Positions 35,301-43,788 of a stretch of DNA of 64,000 nt are shown piece by piece (the first letter of the stretch is position 1; each line of letters begins with the position of its first letter). Source of the stretch: Marivita sp. (GTDB taxonomy: Bacteria > Pseudomonadota > Alphaproteobacteria > Rhodobacterales > Rhodobacteraceae). The DNA is taken from the NCBI RefSeq assembly GCF_020055675.1, contig NZ_JAIPUS010000008.1, positions 62,001-126,000 of the forward strand, written 5' to 3'. Both the position numbers and the translations under genes were made by a program. The notes under the pieces were generated by a model. That model worked only from the letters and a program-made list of their open reading frames with translations. It was not told the origin of the DNA and searched no databases.

Positions 35301-35838
35301 GGCGATCGACGACGAGGATCTCAATGCCTACCTGATGTATCCCAAGGTGTTCCTGGACTACATGGGCCGGCACCGGATCTACGGGCCGGTGAGGGTGCTG
35401 CCGACGCTGACCTTCTTCTACGGGATGAAGCAGGGCGAGCAGATCAGCGCCGAGATCGACCCCGGCAAGACGCTGGAAATCCGGCTGATCGCGGTGGGCG
35501 AGACCCAGGATGATGGCGAGGTCCGGGTGTTCTTCGAATTGAACGGCCAGCCGCGCACGATCCGGGTGGCCGACCGCAAGGCCAAGGCCTCGACGGCGGC
35601 GCGGCCCAAGGCGGACGGGGCCAATCCGGACCATATCGGCGCGCCGATGCCGGGGGTGGTCGCGTCGGTCGCGGTCCAGCCGGGGCAGACGGTCAAGGAA
35701 GGCGACCTGCTGCTGACGATCGAGGCGATGAAAATGGAGACCGGCCTGCACGCCGAAAGGGACGCCAGGGTGAAGGCGGTCCACGTCCAGGCGGCGGCCC
35801 AGATCGATGCCAAGGACCTGCTGATCGAGCTGGAGTGA
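32395..35838 (+). CDS. pyc: pyruvate carboxylase
   Basis: A 1147-residue single-chain enzyme making oxaloacetate from pyruvate, bicarbonate and ATP. The biotin-carboxylase domain (residues 1-460) has ANRGEIAIRIMRAANE, the ATP-grasp loop ASWGGGGRGMR and the EVNPRVQVEHTVTEEVTG block. The carboxyltransferase domain (about 535-1000) contains TTMRDGHQSLLATR, VECWGGATFDVAYRF and the metal-site HFHTHDTSG. The C-terminal biotinyl domain carries the IEAMKMET lysine. All features and the length are standard. The ATG has a weak ribosome-binding site (AGGACCGCTGCC ATG). Confidence 0.97.
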   Translation: MPDFRKILIANRGEIAIRIMRAANEMGKKTVAVYAEEDKLGLHRFKADEAYRIGEDLGPVAAYLSIDEIIRVAKGAGADAIHPGYGLLSENPDLVDACAANGITFIGPRAETMRALGDKASARRVAIEAGVPVIPATDVLGDDWDAIAKKAEEIGYPLMLKASWGGGGRGMRPINDPKELKEKVLEGRREAEAAFGNGEGYLEKMIIRARHVEVQILGDKQGSIYHLYERDCSVQRRNQKVVERAPAPYLSEAQREELCELGRKICAHVNYECAGTVEFLMDMDDGKFYFIEVNPRVQVEHTVTEEVTGIDIVQAQIMIAEGKSLSEATGKASQYDIRLNGHALQTRVTTEDPQNNFIPDYGRITAYRSATGMGIRLDGGTAYAGGVITRYYDSLLTKVTAWAPTPEKAIARMDRALREFRVRGVSTNISFVENLLKHPTFLNNQYTTKFIDETPELFQFKKRRDRGTKVLTYIADITVNGHPEVQGRAKPHPDLKPARAPKARVETPPPGTKTLLEENGPQAVADWMAAQKEVLITDTTMRDGHQSLLATRMRSIDMITVAPAYAANLPQLFSVECWGGATFDVAYRFLQECPWQRLRDLRARMPNIMTQMLLRGANGVGYTNYPDNVVQFFVKQAAETGVDVFRVFDSLNWTENMRVAMDAVLDTNRVLEGTICYTGDLNDPARSKYDLKYYVGMGKELRDAGAHILGLKDMAGLLKPAAAGPLVKALKEEVGLPLHFHTHDTSGAGIATIMAAAAAGVDAVDAAMDALSGNTSQPTLGSVVEALRHTERETGLDISAIREISNYWETVRGQYAAFESGQQAPASEVYLHEMPGGQFTNLKAQARSMGLEERWHEVAQTYADVNRMFGDIVKVTPSSKVVGDMALMMVSQGLTRADVEDPEKDVSFPDSVVDMMRGNLGQPPGGWPAAIQKKVLKGDTPFTDRPGKHAEPVDIEETRTAVVKQLEGKAIDDEDLNAYLMYPKVFLDYMGRHRIYGPVRVLPTLTFFYGMKQGEQISAEIDPGKTLEIRLIAVGETQDDGEVRVFFELNGQPRTIRVADRKAKASTAARPKADGANPDHIGAPMPGVVASVAVQPGQTVKEGDLLLTIEAMKMETGLHAERDARVKAVHVQAAAQIDAKDLLIELE

Positions 35839-35850
35839 TCCACGCCCGCC

Positions 35851-35876
35851 GGGGTGTCCCACGCATGGGACGCCCC
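35851..35876 (+). terminator. hairpin after pyc
   Basis: GGGGTGTCCCA (35851-35861) pairs with TGGGACGCCCC (35866-35876) across the loop CGCA with one G-U pair. It lies 12 bases after the pyc stop. There is no T-run, so termination is probable but not classical. Confidence 0.5.
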
Positions 35877-35994
35877 CTGCCCCACATGATTTCAATGGGT
35901 TACAGGGACGGATTTACCATTTGTCAAGATTTGCCGAGGTCTGGCGGAGGCCCTGTCAGAGCCGCGCAGCGCCGGTCCGTGGCGCGGCCTATGC

Positions 35995-36340
35995 AACCGA
36001 TGGTCCAGAGCAGTTTATCCCCGAAACCGGTGCGCAGTCTCTGGACAACGCGCATTGCCAAGCCCAATCGCCGTGCCGGGGGGGCCGCCGTGCCCAAGGC
36101 AGGCTGTCCGCAGGGCGATGCGCACAGGATACAGCGCGAGACCCAGCCGCGTGTCGCAGGGCCGCGGTGCGGCGATCCAAAGGTCGAGCCGGCGCGCTTT
36201 ATCCCCGTAACTGGCGCGTCATCTCCGGTCTCAGCGCCCAGACCAACCCAATCGCCGTGCCGGGGGGCGGCCCGGCGATGCTCGGCGGCCTTCGGCCTTG
36301 ACCCCGCGCGGGGACAAGATATCGGCTGGGTCTCGGGTGT
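35995..36340. repeat. degenerate 184-bp direct duplication in noncoding DNA
   Basis: Two blocks align at exactly 184 bp offset: TTTATCCCCG (36014 and 36198) and CCCAATCGCCGTGCCGGGGG (36063 and 36247), with about 80 bp of recognisable similarity. In addition CGAGACCCAGCCG (36137-36149) is repeated inverted at 36323-36335. No frame with good codon use crosses it. It looks like an old duplicated remnant of unknown origin. Confidence 0.55.
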
Positions 36341-36991
36341 TTAAGTTTGCAAGGTTGCATGCTGTCGGCGTCCTTCAACACACTCCGACCCATAGTCGGC
36401 TTTCCGGCAACAAGCGGATGCTGCGATGCGTTTCGAAAAGAGGATCCTGAATCACGCGGCATCGAGCGTTTATCGGCTGCATGACACGGGCTACACGAAA
36501 GCGGGTGACAATTCTGGCTCAAGCAGTAGTTGGATTGTTGAGATGTTCCCAAGAACTTCAATGCCACTCAACTCCAGTAGCTCTTAGAGCGGGAATCGCC
36601 TTATAATTGCACCCTAAAACCTGCCGCTTCGAACTCAACAGTTGATGCTTCGCGCCTCGTCTGTTCTCCTCGTCGTTTTGAACGTTACGAGAACAAACTC
36701 TCATTTTGAATGGCCCAGTTCTACGGGGGCAGGTCAGGAGGGTGTTGTAGCCACAGACCTTGCAAGTAATCGACATGTGGTTGTTCGAGATCGAACCAAG
36801 CTGGGTCATATTTCGGAGGCAACCTCAGTCGGATAGATTCGGCGGGCTTGAAAAGCGGTGGGACTCGGCCAAGCGCCACACTTAATGCGGGAAAAGGTGT
36901 GGTAAACGTGTGTGGTTGGCGTGTGTGGTCAAAATTTCCTGCGCTATTTTTTATTAAGTAATTTCAATAATTTGAAGCGCACTGAAGAAAT
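36341..36991. other. gene-free, AT-richer stretch before tRNA-Ser
   Basis: About 650 bases with visibly lower GC than the surroundings, particularly 36500-36990, and no convincing gene. Short frames here (for example 36558-36809, minus) lack ribosome-binding sites and normal codon use. The position next to a tRNA gene and the composition suggest the scar of a lost integrated element, but no integrase fragment or repeated tRNA end was found. Confidence 0.45.
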
Positions 36992-37081
36992 TGGCGGAGG
37001 CTCAGGGATTCGAACCCTGGGGACGCTCTCACGCCCAACGGTTTTCAAGACCGCCGCATTCGACCACTCTGCCAAACCTCC
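36992..37081 (-). tRNA. tRNA-Ser (anticodon TGA)
   Basis: The minus strand reads GGAGGTTTGGCAGAGTGGTC..., anticodon loop CTTGAAA with TGA, a long class II variable arm, and T-loop GGGTTCGAATCCC. The 90-base gene ends with an encoded CCA. Acceptor GGAGG pairs with CCTCC. Confidence 0.96.
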
Positions 37082-37263
37082 GGTGGACGCTTCTTAGACC
37101 GCTGTCCGCGATTCTGGAAGCGGGGGACAGGAAAATCTGTGCTTCGCAAGCGTCGGACTTTTCTTGCGGCACCGAAGTCTGTAAGCGTGGTTGCAACGAA
37201 AGCTGCGCCGGGCTGGCAGGGGCGAGGCGCGCGCGGGGCGGCAAAGCAGAAGGCACGCAGGCA

Positions 37264-38166
37264 ATGAGCAACACGATAACGAGTTTCCGGTTTTGGCGCA
37301 GCACTCAGAACGCAACGCTTTGTGGCATTGCGGCCCTGTCGTTGGCGGCCTGCGAGACGGCCAACATGCCGGCCTTCCTGCAGGGGGGTGACATCGCCGA
37401 GGCGCAAATGGATGTGCCTGCCGCAGGCGGCACCCGATCGACACGTCTGGTGGAGCGCGACGTCGAAGCGCCCGAGGTCTTCCAGGTTACCGAAGCCGGG
37501 CTTTGGGACGGGCGTCCATCGCTGGGCGGGGTCTGGGCGGCGCATCCGGATGTCTCCGAGCCCGAGCGTGCGATCATCCGCAACGAGACCAATGACAGTT
37601 TCGTGATCGGCGCGCTGTTCCGCAAGGAGCGCGACACGCCCGGACCGCGCTTGCAAATCTCCTCCGACGCGGCCGCCGCGCTGGATGTGCTGGCCGGGGC
37701 CCCGACAGAGTTGAACGTGGTGGCGCTCCGCCGCGAGGAGGCCCCGGAAGGTGCCACAGCCGCCCCCCCGCAGGACGCGCCCAGCGGCGACGGCACTCTG
37801 GACGCGCCGTCCGACGTGGCCGAAACCACGCTCGATCCGGTGGCTGCATCCGCCGCCGCGGCACTGGACGCAGCGCCAGGCGAGGCAGCACCGACCCAGG
37901 AGACGAATACACCGAAGCCGCCGGCGTCTTCCCTCGAAAAGCCGTTCCTGCAAATCGGCATATTCAGCGTCGAAGAAAACGCCAACAACACCGCCACGGC
38001 GATGCGCCAGGCAGGCATGGTGCCGACGGTTCTCGAACAATCCTCCAGCGGCAAGACCTTTTGGCGCGTCATCGTCGGCCCGGCGCAAACCCGCGCGGAA
38101 CGCAGCGCCTTGCTTGCCAAGATCAAGGATACCGGGTTTACCGACGCCTACGCCGTCACCAACTAG
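37264..38166 (+). CDS. RlpA-like/SPOR-domain lipoprotein
   Basis: A 300-residue exported lipoprotein: the N-terminus has a hydrophobic segment and lipobox LSLAACE (Cys near residue 30). Residues about 60-155 resemble the double-psi beta-barrel of RlpA-like proteins (LWDGRPSLGGVWAAHPDVSEPERAIIRN in outline), and an Ala/Pro/Asp-rich linker follows. The C-terminal 75 residues form a SPOR domain (FLQIGIFSVEENANNTATAMRQAGM...FWRVIVGPAQTRAE) that binds denuded septal glycan. It would act in the periplasm at division sites. The neighbouring carboxypeptidase gene, 34 bases downstream, fits a peptidoglycan role. The ATG at 37264 starts the signal; an earlier frame overlaps the tRNA. Confidence 0.85.
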   Translation: MSNTITSFRFWRSTQNATLCGIAALSLAACETANMPAFLQGGDIAEAQMDVPAAGGTRSTRLVERDVEAPEVFQVTEAGLWDGRPSLGGVWAAHPDVSEPERAIIRNETNDSFVIGALFRKERDTPGPRLQISSDAAAALDVLAGAPTELNVVALRREEAPEGATAAPPQDAPSGDGTLDAPSDVAETTLDPVAASAAAALDAAPGEAAPTQETNTPKPPASSLEKPFLQIGIFSVEENANNTATAMRQAGMVPTVLEQSSSGKTFWRVIVGPAQTRAERSALLAKIKDTGFTDAYAVTN

Positions 38167-38200
38167 TCCAGACCGTTGCAGGTATGACAGGAGACCCGCC

Positions 38201-39358
38201 ATGATCCGCAAATATCTTGCCGCCGGGATCGCGGCGTTGATGCTGGCCACCGCGCCCCTGGCCGCGTTCGATACGCAGGCCAGCGCGGCGTTTGTGCTGG
38301 ATGAAAAGACCGGGACGGTTCTTTTGTCCAAGAATGCCGACGTGCCCCTGCCCCCGGCGTCGATGTCCAAGCTGATGACGCTGTATATCGCCTTCGAGGC
38401 CGTGCGCGACGGGCGTTTGAGCCTGGACGAGGCGTTGCCGGTATCGGCGCACGCCAACTCCTTTGGCGGCTCAACGCTCTTTCTGCGGACCGGTGAGCGC
38501 GTCTCGGTCGAGGAGTTGTTGCGCGGGATCATCGTTTTGTCGGGCAACGATGCCTGTGTCGTGATCGCGGAGGCCTTGTCACCTGACGGCACGGAAGCCG
38601 GGTTTGCCGCGATGATGACCCAACGCGCGCAGCAGATGGGCATGACGAATTCGACCTTCAAGAATTCCAGCGGCTGGCCCGCCGAAGGCCATGTGATGTC
38701 CGTCCGCGACCTGACCCTGCTGGCGCAACGCATCATCGAGGATTTCCCGGATTTCTACCAGATGTTCGCGGAGACCGAATTCCTGTTCGACGAGGCGGAA
38801 TCCTCGAACCGGTTCAATCGCAACCCTTTGCTGACGCTTGGCATCGGGGCGGACGGGCTCAAGACCGGCCACACCCAGGAGGCGGGCTACGGTCTTGTCG
38901 GATCGGCCAAGCAGGGCGACCGCCGCGTGATCTTCACCATCACCGGGCTGGATGCGGCGTCGACACGCGCACGCGAAGCCGAGTCCATCGTCAATTGGGC
39001 CTTTCGCCAATTCGCCGAGCAGACAGTGACCCGCGCCGGGGACGTGATCGCACAGGCGGATGTCTGGATGGGCGCCCGCGAAACCGTTGGCCTGATGGCG
39101 GACCAGGACCTCACGATCCTGCTGCCCAACACGCCCGGACGCGAGGTCACCGCCGAAGTGGCCTACACCGGACCCATCGAGGCACCGATTGCCGAGGGGC
39201 GGCAGCTTGCCGAACTGATCATCAGGCCCGACGACCTGCCGGAACATCGCATTCCCCTTTACGCAGCGCATGCGGTGCCCGCCAGCGGATTTGTCGCGCG
39301 CATGATCAGTGTCTCTCAGGTGCTTCTGGGGCGGATGCAGGCCGAGGACGCGATGTGA
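38201..39358 (+). CDS. D-alanyl-D-alanine carboxypeptidase (DacA/PBP5-6 family)
   Basis: A 385-residue secreted penicillin-binding protein. A signal peptide (residues 1-29) precedes the S11 peptidase domain with SXXK at Ser54-Lys57 (SMSK), SXN in VLSGNDA, and KTG in LKTGHT. It has a C-terminal PBP5-type beta domain and ends in an amphipathic membrane-associating helix (VARMISVSQVLLGRM). It trims the terminal D-Ala of peptidoglycan stem peptides. AGGAG precedes the ATG by seven bases. Its stop overlaps the tmk start. Confidence 0.93.
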   Translation: MIRKYLAAGIAALMLATAPLAAFDTQASAAFVLDEKTGTVLLSKNADVPLPPASMSKLMTLYIAFEAVRDGRLSLDEALPVSAHANSFGGSTLFLRTGERVSVEELLRGIIVLSGNDACVVIAEALSPDGTEAGFAAMMTQRAQQMGMTNSTFKNSSGWPAEGHVMSVRDLTLLAQRIIEDFPDFYQMFAETEFLFDEAESSNRFNRNPLLTLGIGADGLKTGHTQEAGYGLVGSAKQGDRRVIFTITGLDAASTRAREAESIVNWAFRQFAEQTVTRAGDVIAQADVWMGARETVGLMADQDLTILLPNTPGREVTAEVAYTGPIEAPIAEGRQLAELIIRPDDLPEHRIPLYAAHAVPASGFVARMISVSQVLLGRMQAEDAM

Positions 39359-39981
39359 GCCGATCCGGGCTATTTGTCAGCTTTGAAGGGATCGACGGGT
39401 CAGGCAAATCCACCCAGGCACGACGCCTGGCGACACGGCTGTGCGAGAGCGGCCATGACGCCATCCTGACCCGTGAGCCCGGTGGCAGCCCCGGCGCGGA
39501 AGAGATCCGCGCGCTTGTCCTTCAGGGCGATCCGGACCGCTGGTCGGCCGATACCGAATTGCTGCTTTTCACCGCTGCTCGGCGCGATCACCTGGAACGG
39601 ACGATCCAGCCTGCCCTTGAGGCGGGCAAGGTCGTGATCTGCGACCGTTTCGCCGACAGTACCCGCATGTATCAGGGCCTGTCGCGCGGCAATCTGCGCG
39701 CCAAGGTGGACGCGCTGCACGAGTTGATGATCGGGGTCGAGCCTGATCTGACCCTGCTGATCGATATGGACCCGGCCACCGGCCTCAGCCGCGCCAAGGC
39801 GCGCCAGACCAAAGAGGAACGGTTCGAGGATTTTGGCCAGGGCCTGCAAGACAGGATGCGCGCCGGGTTCCTTGGGCTGGCCAAGGAATTTGCCAACCGC
39901 TTTCATGTCATTGACGGCGCCCGGGACGCCGACCGCGTTGCAGGCGATGTCTGGGCTGCGATAAGCGGACACCTGCCATGA
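39355..39981 (+). CDS. tmk: thymidylate kinase
   Basis: The 208-residue kinase phosphorylates dTMP to dTDP. It has P-loop FEGIDGSGKST, TREPGG, the DR(F/Y) motif in CDRFADSTRMYQG and a LID region with Arg and Lys residues in KARQTKEERFE. The start is GTG at 39355, overlapping the carboxypeptidase stop (GTGA), since no ATG lies in frame nearby. It overlaps holB by four bases, so dTTP supply and replication-clamp loading are co-expressed, as is common in alphaproteobacteria. Confidence 0.95.
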   Translation: MSRSGLFVSFEGIDGSGKSTQARRLATRLCESGHDAILTREPGGSPGAEEIRALVLQGDPDRWSADTELLLFTAARRDHLERTIQPALEAGKVVICDRFADSTRMYQGLSRGNLRAKVDALHELMIGVEPDLTLLIDMDPATGLSRAKARQTKEERFEDFGQGLQDRMRAGFLGLAKEFANRFHVIDGARDADRVAGDVWAAISGHLP

Positions 39982-41105
39982 CCGAGACCACACGGACCGA
40001 ACCCGACCGCATCGACGGGGCGCCGCATCCACGCGAGACGGCAAAGCTGTTCGGTCAGGATGCAGCGCAGGCCGATTTCCTGCAGGCCTTCGGGTCTGAC
40101 AGGCTGCACCATGGTTGGCTGATCACGGGGCCGCGCGGCGTCGGCAAGGCAACGCTTGCATGGCAGATCGCGCGCTTCCTGCTCGCCACCCCGATATCGG
40201 ATGAGGCTGGTCTTTTCGGCGCAGCACCGCCGCCGACCGACCTCGCAATCGCGGACGACCACCCGGTATCCCGCCGCATCATGGCCGGCTCCGAACCCGG
40301 ATTGTTTGCCCTGCGCCGCCCCTATGACGAAAAGGCCAAACGTCTGAGAGCGCAGATTACCGTGGACGAGGTCCGGCGATTGAAGAATTTCTTTGCGCTG
40401 TCCTCTGTCGATGGCGGGCGCCGGGTCGTGATCGTCGATACCGCCGACGACATGAACGTGAACGCCGCGAATGCGCTGCTCAAGCTGCTGGAAGAGCCGC
40501 CAGAGCGCACAACGCTGCTGCTGGTCAGCCACCAGCCCTCGCGCCTGCTGCCAACCATCCGGTCGCGCTGCCGCGAATTGCGGCTGGCCCCGCTGAACGT
40601 CGCCGATATGGCGCAGGCGCTGGCCGCCACCGGGATCGACCAGACACTCGGCGATCCGGCCGCCCTTGCCGCATTGTCAGGCGGGTCCGTGGGCGACGCG
40701 GTCCGGCTGATGCAAAGGGACGGACTCAAGCTGTATGCCGACCTGGTCAAACTGTTCTCCACCCTGCCCGACCTGAGCCGCCCACATGCGATCGCGCTGG
40801 CCGAAAGTGCCGCCGGGCGCGGCCAGGAGGAGCGGCTGGATCTGTTGCTGGGCCTGATGGATCGGGCCTTTGCCCGGCTGGCGCGCAGCGGGGCCATCGG
40901 CCAGCCGCCCGATCCGGAAGCGGCGCCGCAGGAAGCCGAGACATTTCGGCGCCTGTGCCCCGGCCCCGCCGAGGCGCGCATATGGGCGCAATTGGCGCAG
41001 GACCAGGGCGAGCGCCTGCGCCATGGCCGGGCTGTCAACGTGGAGGCCGGGTCACTGCTGCTGTCCAGCTTTCTGGCGATACAGGATGGATGTCCCAGGG
41101 GCTGA
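39978..41105 (+). CDS. holB: DNA polymerase III delta' subunit
   Basis: The 375-residue AAA+ clamp-loader subunit has ITGPRGVGKATLAWQIARFLL, with an intact P-loop Lys that delta' of other bacteria often lacks, then the sensor and SRC-like motif SRCRELRLAPL (here RSRCRELRL) and LLKLLEEPPERTTLLLVSHQ. Together with tau/gamma and delta it opens and closes the beta clamp. It overlaps tmk by four bases. tatD follows after 43 bases. The zinc-binding Cys cluster of some delta' proteins is not evident here. Confidence 0.93.
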   Translation: MTETTRTEPDRIDGAPHPRETAKLFGQDAAQADFLQAFGSDRLHHGWLITGPRGVGKATLAWQIARFLLATPISDEAGLFGAAPPPTDLAIADDHPVSRRIMAGSEPGLFALRRPYDEKAKRLRAQITVDEVRRLKNFFALSSVDGGRRVVIVDTADDMNVNAANALLKLLEEPPERTTLLLVSHQPSRLLPTIRSRCRELRLAPLNVADMAQALAATGIDQTLGDPAALAALSGGSVGDAVRLMQRDGLKLYADLVKLFSTLPDLSRPHAIALAESAAGRGQEERLDLLLGLMDRAFARLARSGAIGQPPDPEAAPQEAETFRRLCPGPAEARIWAQLAQDQGERLRHGRAVNVEAGSLLLSSFLAIQDGCPRG

Positions 41106-41148
41106 GCCATTGCTTGACGCCCCGCGCCGCATCCCCGATACCACGGGC

Positions 41149-41952
41149 ATGTCCATACCTCAGATCACCGACAGCCACTGCCATCTGGATTTTCCCGATT
41201 TCGACGGCGAACGCCCCGAGATCATCGACCGCGCCCTGGCGGCGGGCGTGCGCCGCATGGTCACGATTTGCACCAAACTGCGGCTGGAGCCGACGGTGCG
41301 CGCCATTGCCGAGGCGCATGCGCCGGTGTTCTATGCCGCCGGCACACATCCGATGAGCGCCGCCGACGAACCCCTGGCGACCGTCGATGACCTGGTGTCG
41401 ATGGCGCAGCATCCGAAATTCGTCGGGATCGGGGAAACGGGGCTGGACTACCACTACACGTCAGAGAGCGCAGAGATTCAGAAACGCTCCTTGCGCGTGC
41501 ATATCGAGGCAGCGCAGGAAACCGGCCTGCCGCTTATCATCCATGCCCGCGCGGCGGATGACGACATGGCGCGCATCTTGACCGAAGGCGTCAAGGTCAA
41601 GCCATATACCTGTGTCATGCATTGTTTTTCCTCCTCAGCCGAATTAGCGCGCACGGCATTGGATCTGGGATTTTACCTGTCGATGTCAGGGATCGCCACG
41701 TTCCCCAAAAGCCAGGACCTGCGCGACATTTTCGCGGCCGCGCCCGTCGACCGGGTGCTGGTGGAAACCGACAGCCCCTATCTCGCGCCACCGCCCTATC
41801 GCGGCAAGCGCAATGAACCCGCTTATACCGCGCATACCGCACAGGTCGGTGCGGAGGTCTTTGGACTGGACTATGCCCGCTTCGCCGCACAGACAGAGGA
41901 AAATTTCAACCACCTGTTCTGGAAAGCCGCAGAGTACGAGGCGACCACGTGA
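41149..41952 (+). CDS. tatD: TatD-family metal-dependent hydrolase/DNase
   Basis: A 267-residue amidohydrolase-fold enzyme. Metal ligands are visible: HCHLDF near residue 9-14, GETGLDYH (Glu), LIIHARAADDD (His), CVMHCFSSSAELA (His) and VETDSPYLAPPPYRGKRNEP. TatD proteins have 3'-5' DNase or deoxyaminoacyl-clearing activities in the cytoplasm. ATG 41149 is preferred over a longer frame lying inside holB. It ends four to nine bases before the MBL-fold gene, and the holB-tatD-MBL order is widely kept in this group. Confidence 0.93.
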   Translation: MSIPQITDSHCHLDFPDFDGERPEIIDRALAAGVRRMVTICTKLRLEPTVRAIAEAHAPVFYAAGTHPMSAADEPLATVDDLVSMAQHPKFVGIGETGLDYHYTSESAEIQKRSLRVHIEAAQETGLPLIIHARAADDDMARILTEGVKVKPYTCVMHCFSSSAELARTALDLGFYLSMSGIATFPKSQDLRDIFAAAPVDRVLVETDSPYLAPPPYRGKRNEPAYTAHTAQVGAEVFGLDYARFAAQTEENFNHLFWKAAEYEATT

Positions 41953-41960
41953 GGGGCGAT

Positions 41961-42755
41961 ATGCGCTTTACAATTCTGGGCTGCGGATCGTCCGGCGGCG
42001 TGCCGCGCCTTGGGGGCCTTTGGGGCGCGTGTGACCCGAATAATCCGCGCAATACACGCCGGCGCTGCTCCATGCTTGTCGAGCGGGTCACGGATGCGGG
42101 CACGACGCGCGTGCTGATCGACACCAGCCCCGACATGCGCGCGCAATTGCTGGATAGCGGCATCGGAGAGCTGGATGCGGTGATCTACACCCACAGCCAC
42201 GCCGATCACGTGCACGGGCTCGACGATCTGCGGATGATCGTCTTCAACATGAAAAGACGGCTTCAGGTCTGGGCAGATGGCGACACGCAGAACGATCTCT
42301 ATTCGCGCTTCGGCTATGCCTTCGTGCAACCGTCGGACAGCCCCTATCCGCCGATCCTCGAGATGAACACGATCAACGGACCGGTGCGGATCGATGGCGC
42401 TGGCGGGCCGCTCACTTTCGACCCGTTCGAGGTCAACCACGGCAGCATAGACGCGCTGGGCTTTCGGATCGGCGACCTGGTCTACTTGCCAGACGTGGCC
42501 GAGATTCCGGACCCGGTCTGGGACACCCATCTGCAAGACCTTGATGTCTGGGTTCTGGATGCGCTGCGCCGCGATCCGCACCCGACACATGCCCATCTGG
42601 AAAAATCCCTGGCCTGGATCGAGCGCGCCCAGCCCAGGCGCGGCGTGCTGACCAACATGCATGTCGATCTGGATTACGCCACGGTCGAGGCTGAAACACC
42701 CGATCACATCACACCCGCGTATGACGGCATGGTCATCACGCAATCCCTGGTGTGA
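41961..42755 (+). CDS. MBL-fold metallo-hydrolase (PhnP-like)
   Basis: A 264-residue beta-lactamase-fold hydrolase with the metal motif THSHADHVHGLDD, an N-terminal ILGCGSSGGVPR, DTSPDMRAQLL, and VNHGSIDALGFRIGD plus a late Asp/His region (LPDVAEIPD). This is the pattern of PhnP-like phosphodiesterases, which cleave cyclic or linear phosphodiesters. No phosphonate genes are nearby, so the substrate is open. The ATG at 41961 has GAGGGG seven bases upstream. A GTG at 41949 overlapping the tatD stop is an alternative start. Confidence 0.88.
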   Translation: MRFTILGCGSSGGVPRLGGLWGACDPNNPRNTRRRCSMLVERVTDAGTTRVLIDTSPDMRAQLLDSGIGELDAVIYTHSHADHVHGLDDLRMIVFNMKRRLQVWADGDTQNDLYSRFGYAFVQPSDSPYPPILEMNTINGPVRIDGAGGPLTFDPFEVNHGSIDALGFRIGDLVYLPDVAEIPDPVWDTHLQDLDVWVLDALRRDPHPTHAHLEKSLAWIERAQPRRGVLTNMHVDLDYATVEAETPDHITPAYDGMVITQSLV

Positions 42756-42803
42756 CAGGCTGCAGGCGATATGGCGGGTCCAGGTTAAAGGGTCCGGCCT
42801 GAC

Positions 42804-43739
42804 ATGCAGGCGCTGATCGACGTTATCTTTCCCGTCTTTATCGTGATCGGTTTCGGCTATGCCGCGGCCTGGCGCGGGCTTTTGTCCGAAACCACGGTCG
42901 ACGGGCTGATGATCTTTACCCAGAACGTGGCGATCCCGTGCCTGCTGTTTCGCGCGATCTGGACGCTCGATCTGGCGGACAGCTTTTCCGTGCCCCTGCT
43001 CGTCAGCTTCTATACCGGGTCGCTGACATGTTTCACGATTGGTCTGCTGGGCGCGCGCCACCTGTTCAAACGCGATTGGCAGGATTCGGTCGCCATCGGT
43101 TTTTGCTGCTTGTTCGCCAATTCGGTGCTTCTGGGGCTCGCCATCACGGAACGCGCCTTCGGGCCGGATGCGCTGGCGGCGAACTATGCCATCATCGCGC
43201 TGCACTCGCCGTTCTGCTATGGCGTGGGCATCACCGTGATGGAGTTCGTTCGCGCACGCGCCGCGCGTCAGCCCAACAGGGACGTGCCGATGATCGTGGT
43301 CAGGGCGATGTTTCGCAACGCACTGGTGATCGGAATCGCTTTCGGCACGATGTTCAACCTGTTGGGCATCTCGTTGCCTGCCCCCTTTACCGAGGCGCTG
43401 GACATGATCGTGCGCACCGCCCTTCCCGCCGCGCTCTTCGCGATGGGCGGCGTTCTTTATCGCTACCGGCCTGACGGGGACATGCGGATCATCCTTTTTG
43501 TCTGTGCGATCACCCTGCTGTTGCATCCCGCAATCACATGGACCCTTGGCACCAGCTTTGCCCTGCCGGACGACGCCATGCGCAGCGCCGTGATCACCGC
43601 AGCAATGGCGCCCGGTGTGAATTGCTATGTCTTTGCCAATATCTATGGCCGCGCCCGCCGGGTCGCCGCGTCTTCGGTGCTGATGGCCAGCGGCCTGTCG
43701 ATTGTCACGGCGTGGCTCTGGCTGGGCACTCTGCCCTGA
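42804..43739 (+). CDS. AEC-family auxin-efflux-carrier-type transporter
   Basis: A 311-residue integral membrane protein with about ten helices. It begins MQALIDVIFPVFIVIGFGYAAAW and carries the family's central polar motifs (NSVLLGLAI and the C-terminal APGVNCYVFANIYGRARRVAASSVL region). AEC proteins export or import organic anions and are often annotated as malonate, malate or auxin permeases. A GntR regulator and a second membrane gene follow on the same strand. The substrate is unknown. Confidence 0.87.
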   Translation: MQALIDVIFPVFIVIGFGYAAAWRGLLSETTVDGLMIFTQNVAIPCLLFRAIWTLDLADSFSVPLLVSFYTGSLTCFTIGLLGARHLFKRDWQDSVAIGFCCLFANSVLLGLAITERAFGPDALAANYAIIALHSPFCYGVGITVMEFVRARAARQPNRDVPMIVVRAMFRNALVIGIAFGTMFNLLGISLPAPFTEALDMIVRTALPAALFAMGGVLYRYRPDGDMRIILFVCAITLLLHPAITWTLGTSFALPDDAMRSAVITAAMAPGVNCYVFANIYGRARRVAASSVLMASGLSIVTAWLWLGTLP

Positions 43740-43788
43740 TCATCCCTCCCGCCGGCCAATCGGATCCGTGACGAGGACTGGACCTATT

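Noticed and set aside
33364-35895. 843-codon minus-strand frame opposite pyc
   Set aside because: Complement of a strongly biased pyc sequence; composition dominated by Arg, His, Gly and Asp with no family pattern.
36558-36809. Cysteine-containing 83-codon frame in the AT-rich gap
   Set aside because: No ribosome-binding site, unusual codons and no homologous motif; most likely noncoding.
36992-37081. tRNA-Ser as attachment site of an integrated element
   Set aside because: No second copy of the tRNA 3' end and no integrase were found in the window; only the composition is suggestive.
37045-38736. 563-codon minus-strand frame crossing the tRNA-Ser end, the RlpA-like gene and the carboxypeptidase start
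   Set aside because: It spans three unrelated features and is a composition artefact.
41871-43526. 551-codon minus-strand frame opposite the MBL-fold and AEC genes
   Set aside because: Shadow frame; both sense genes are well supported by motifs.
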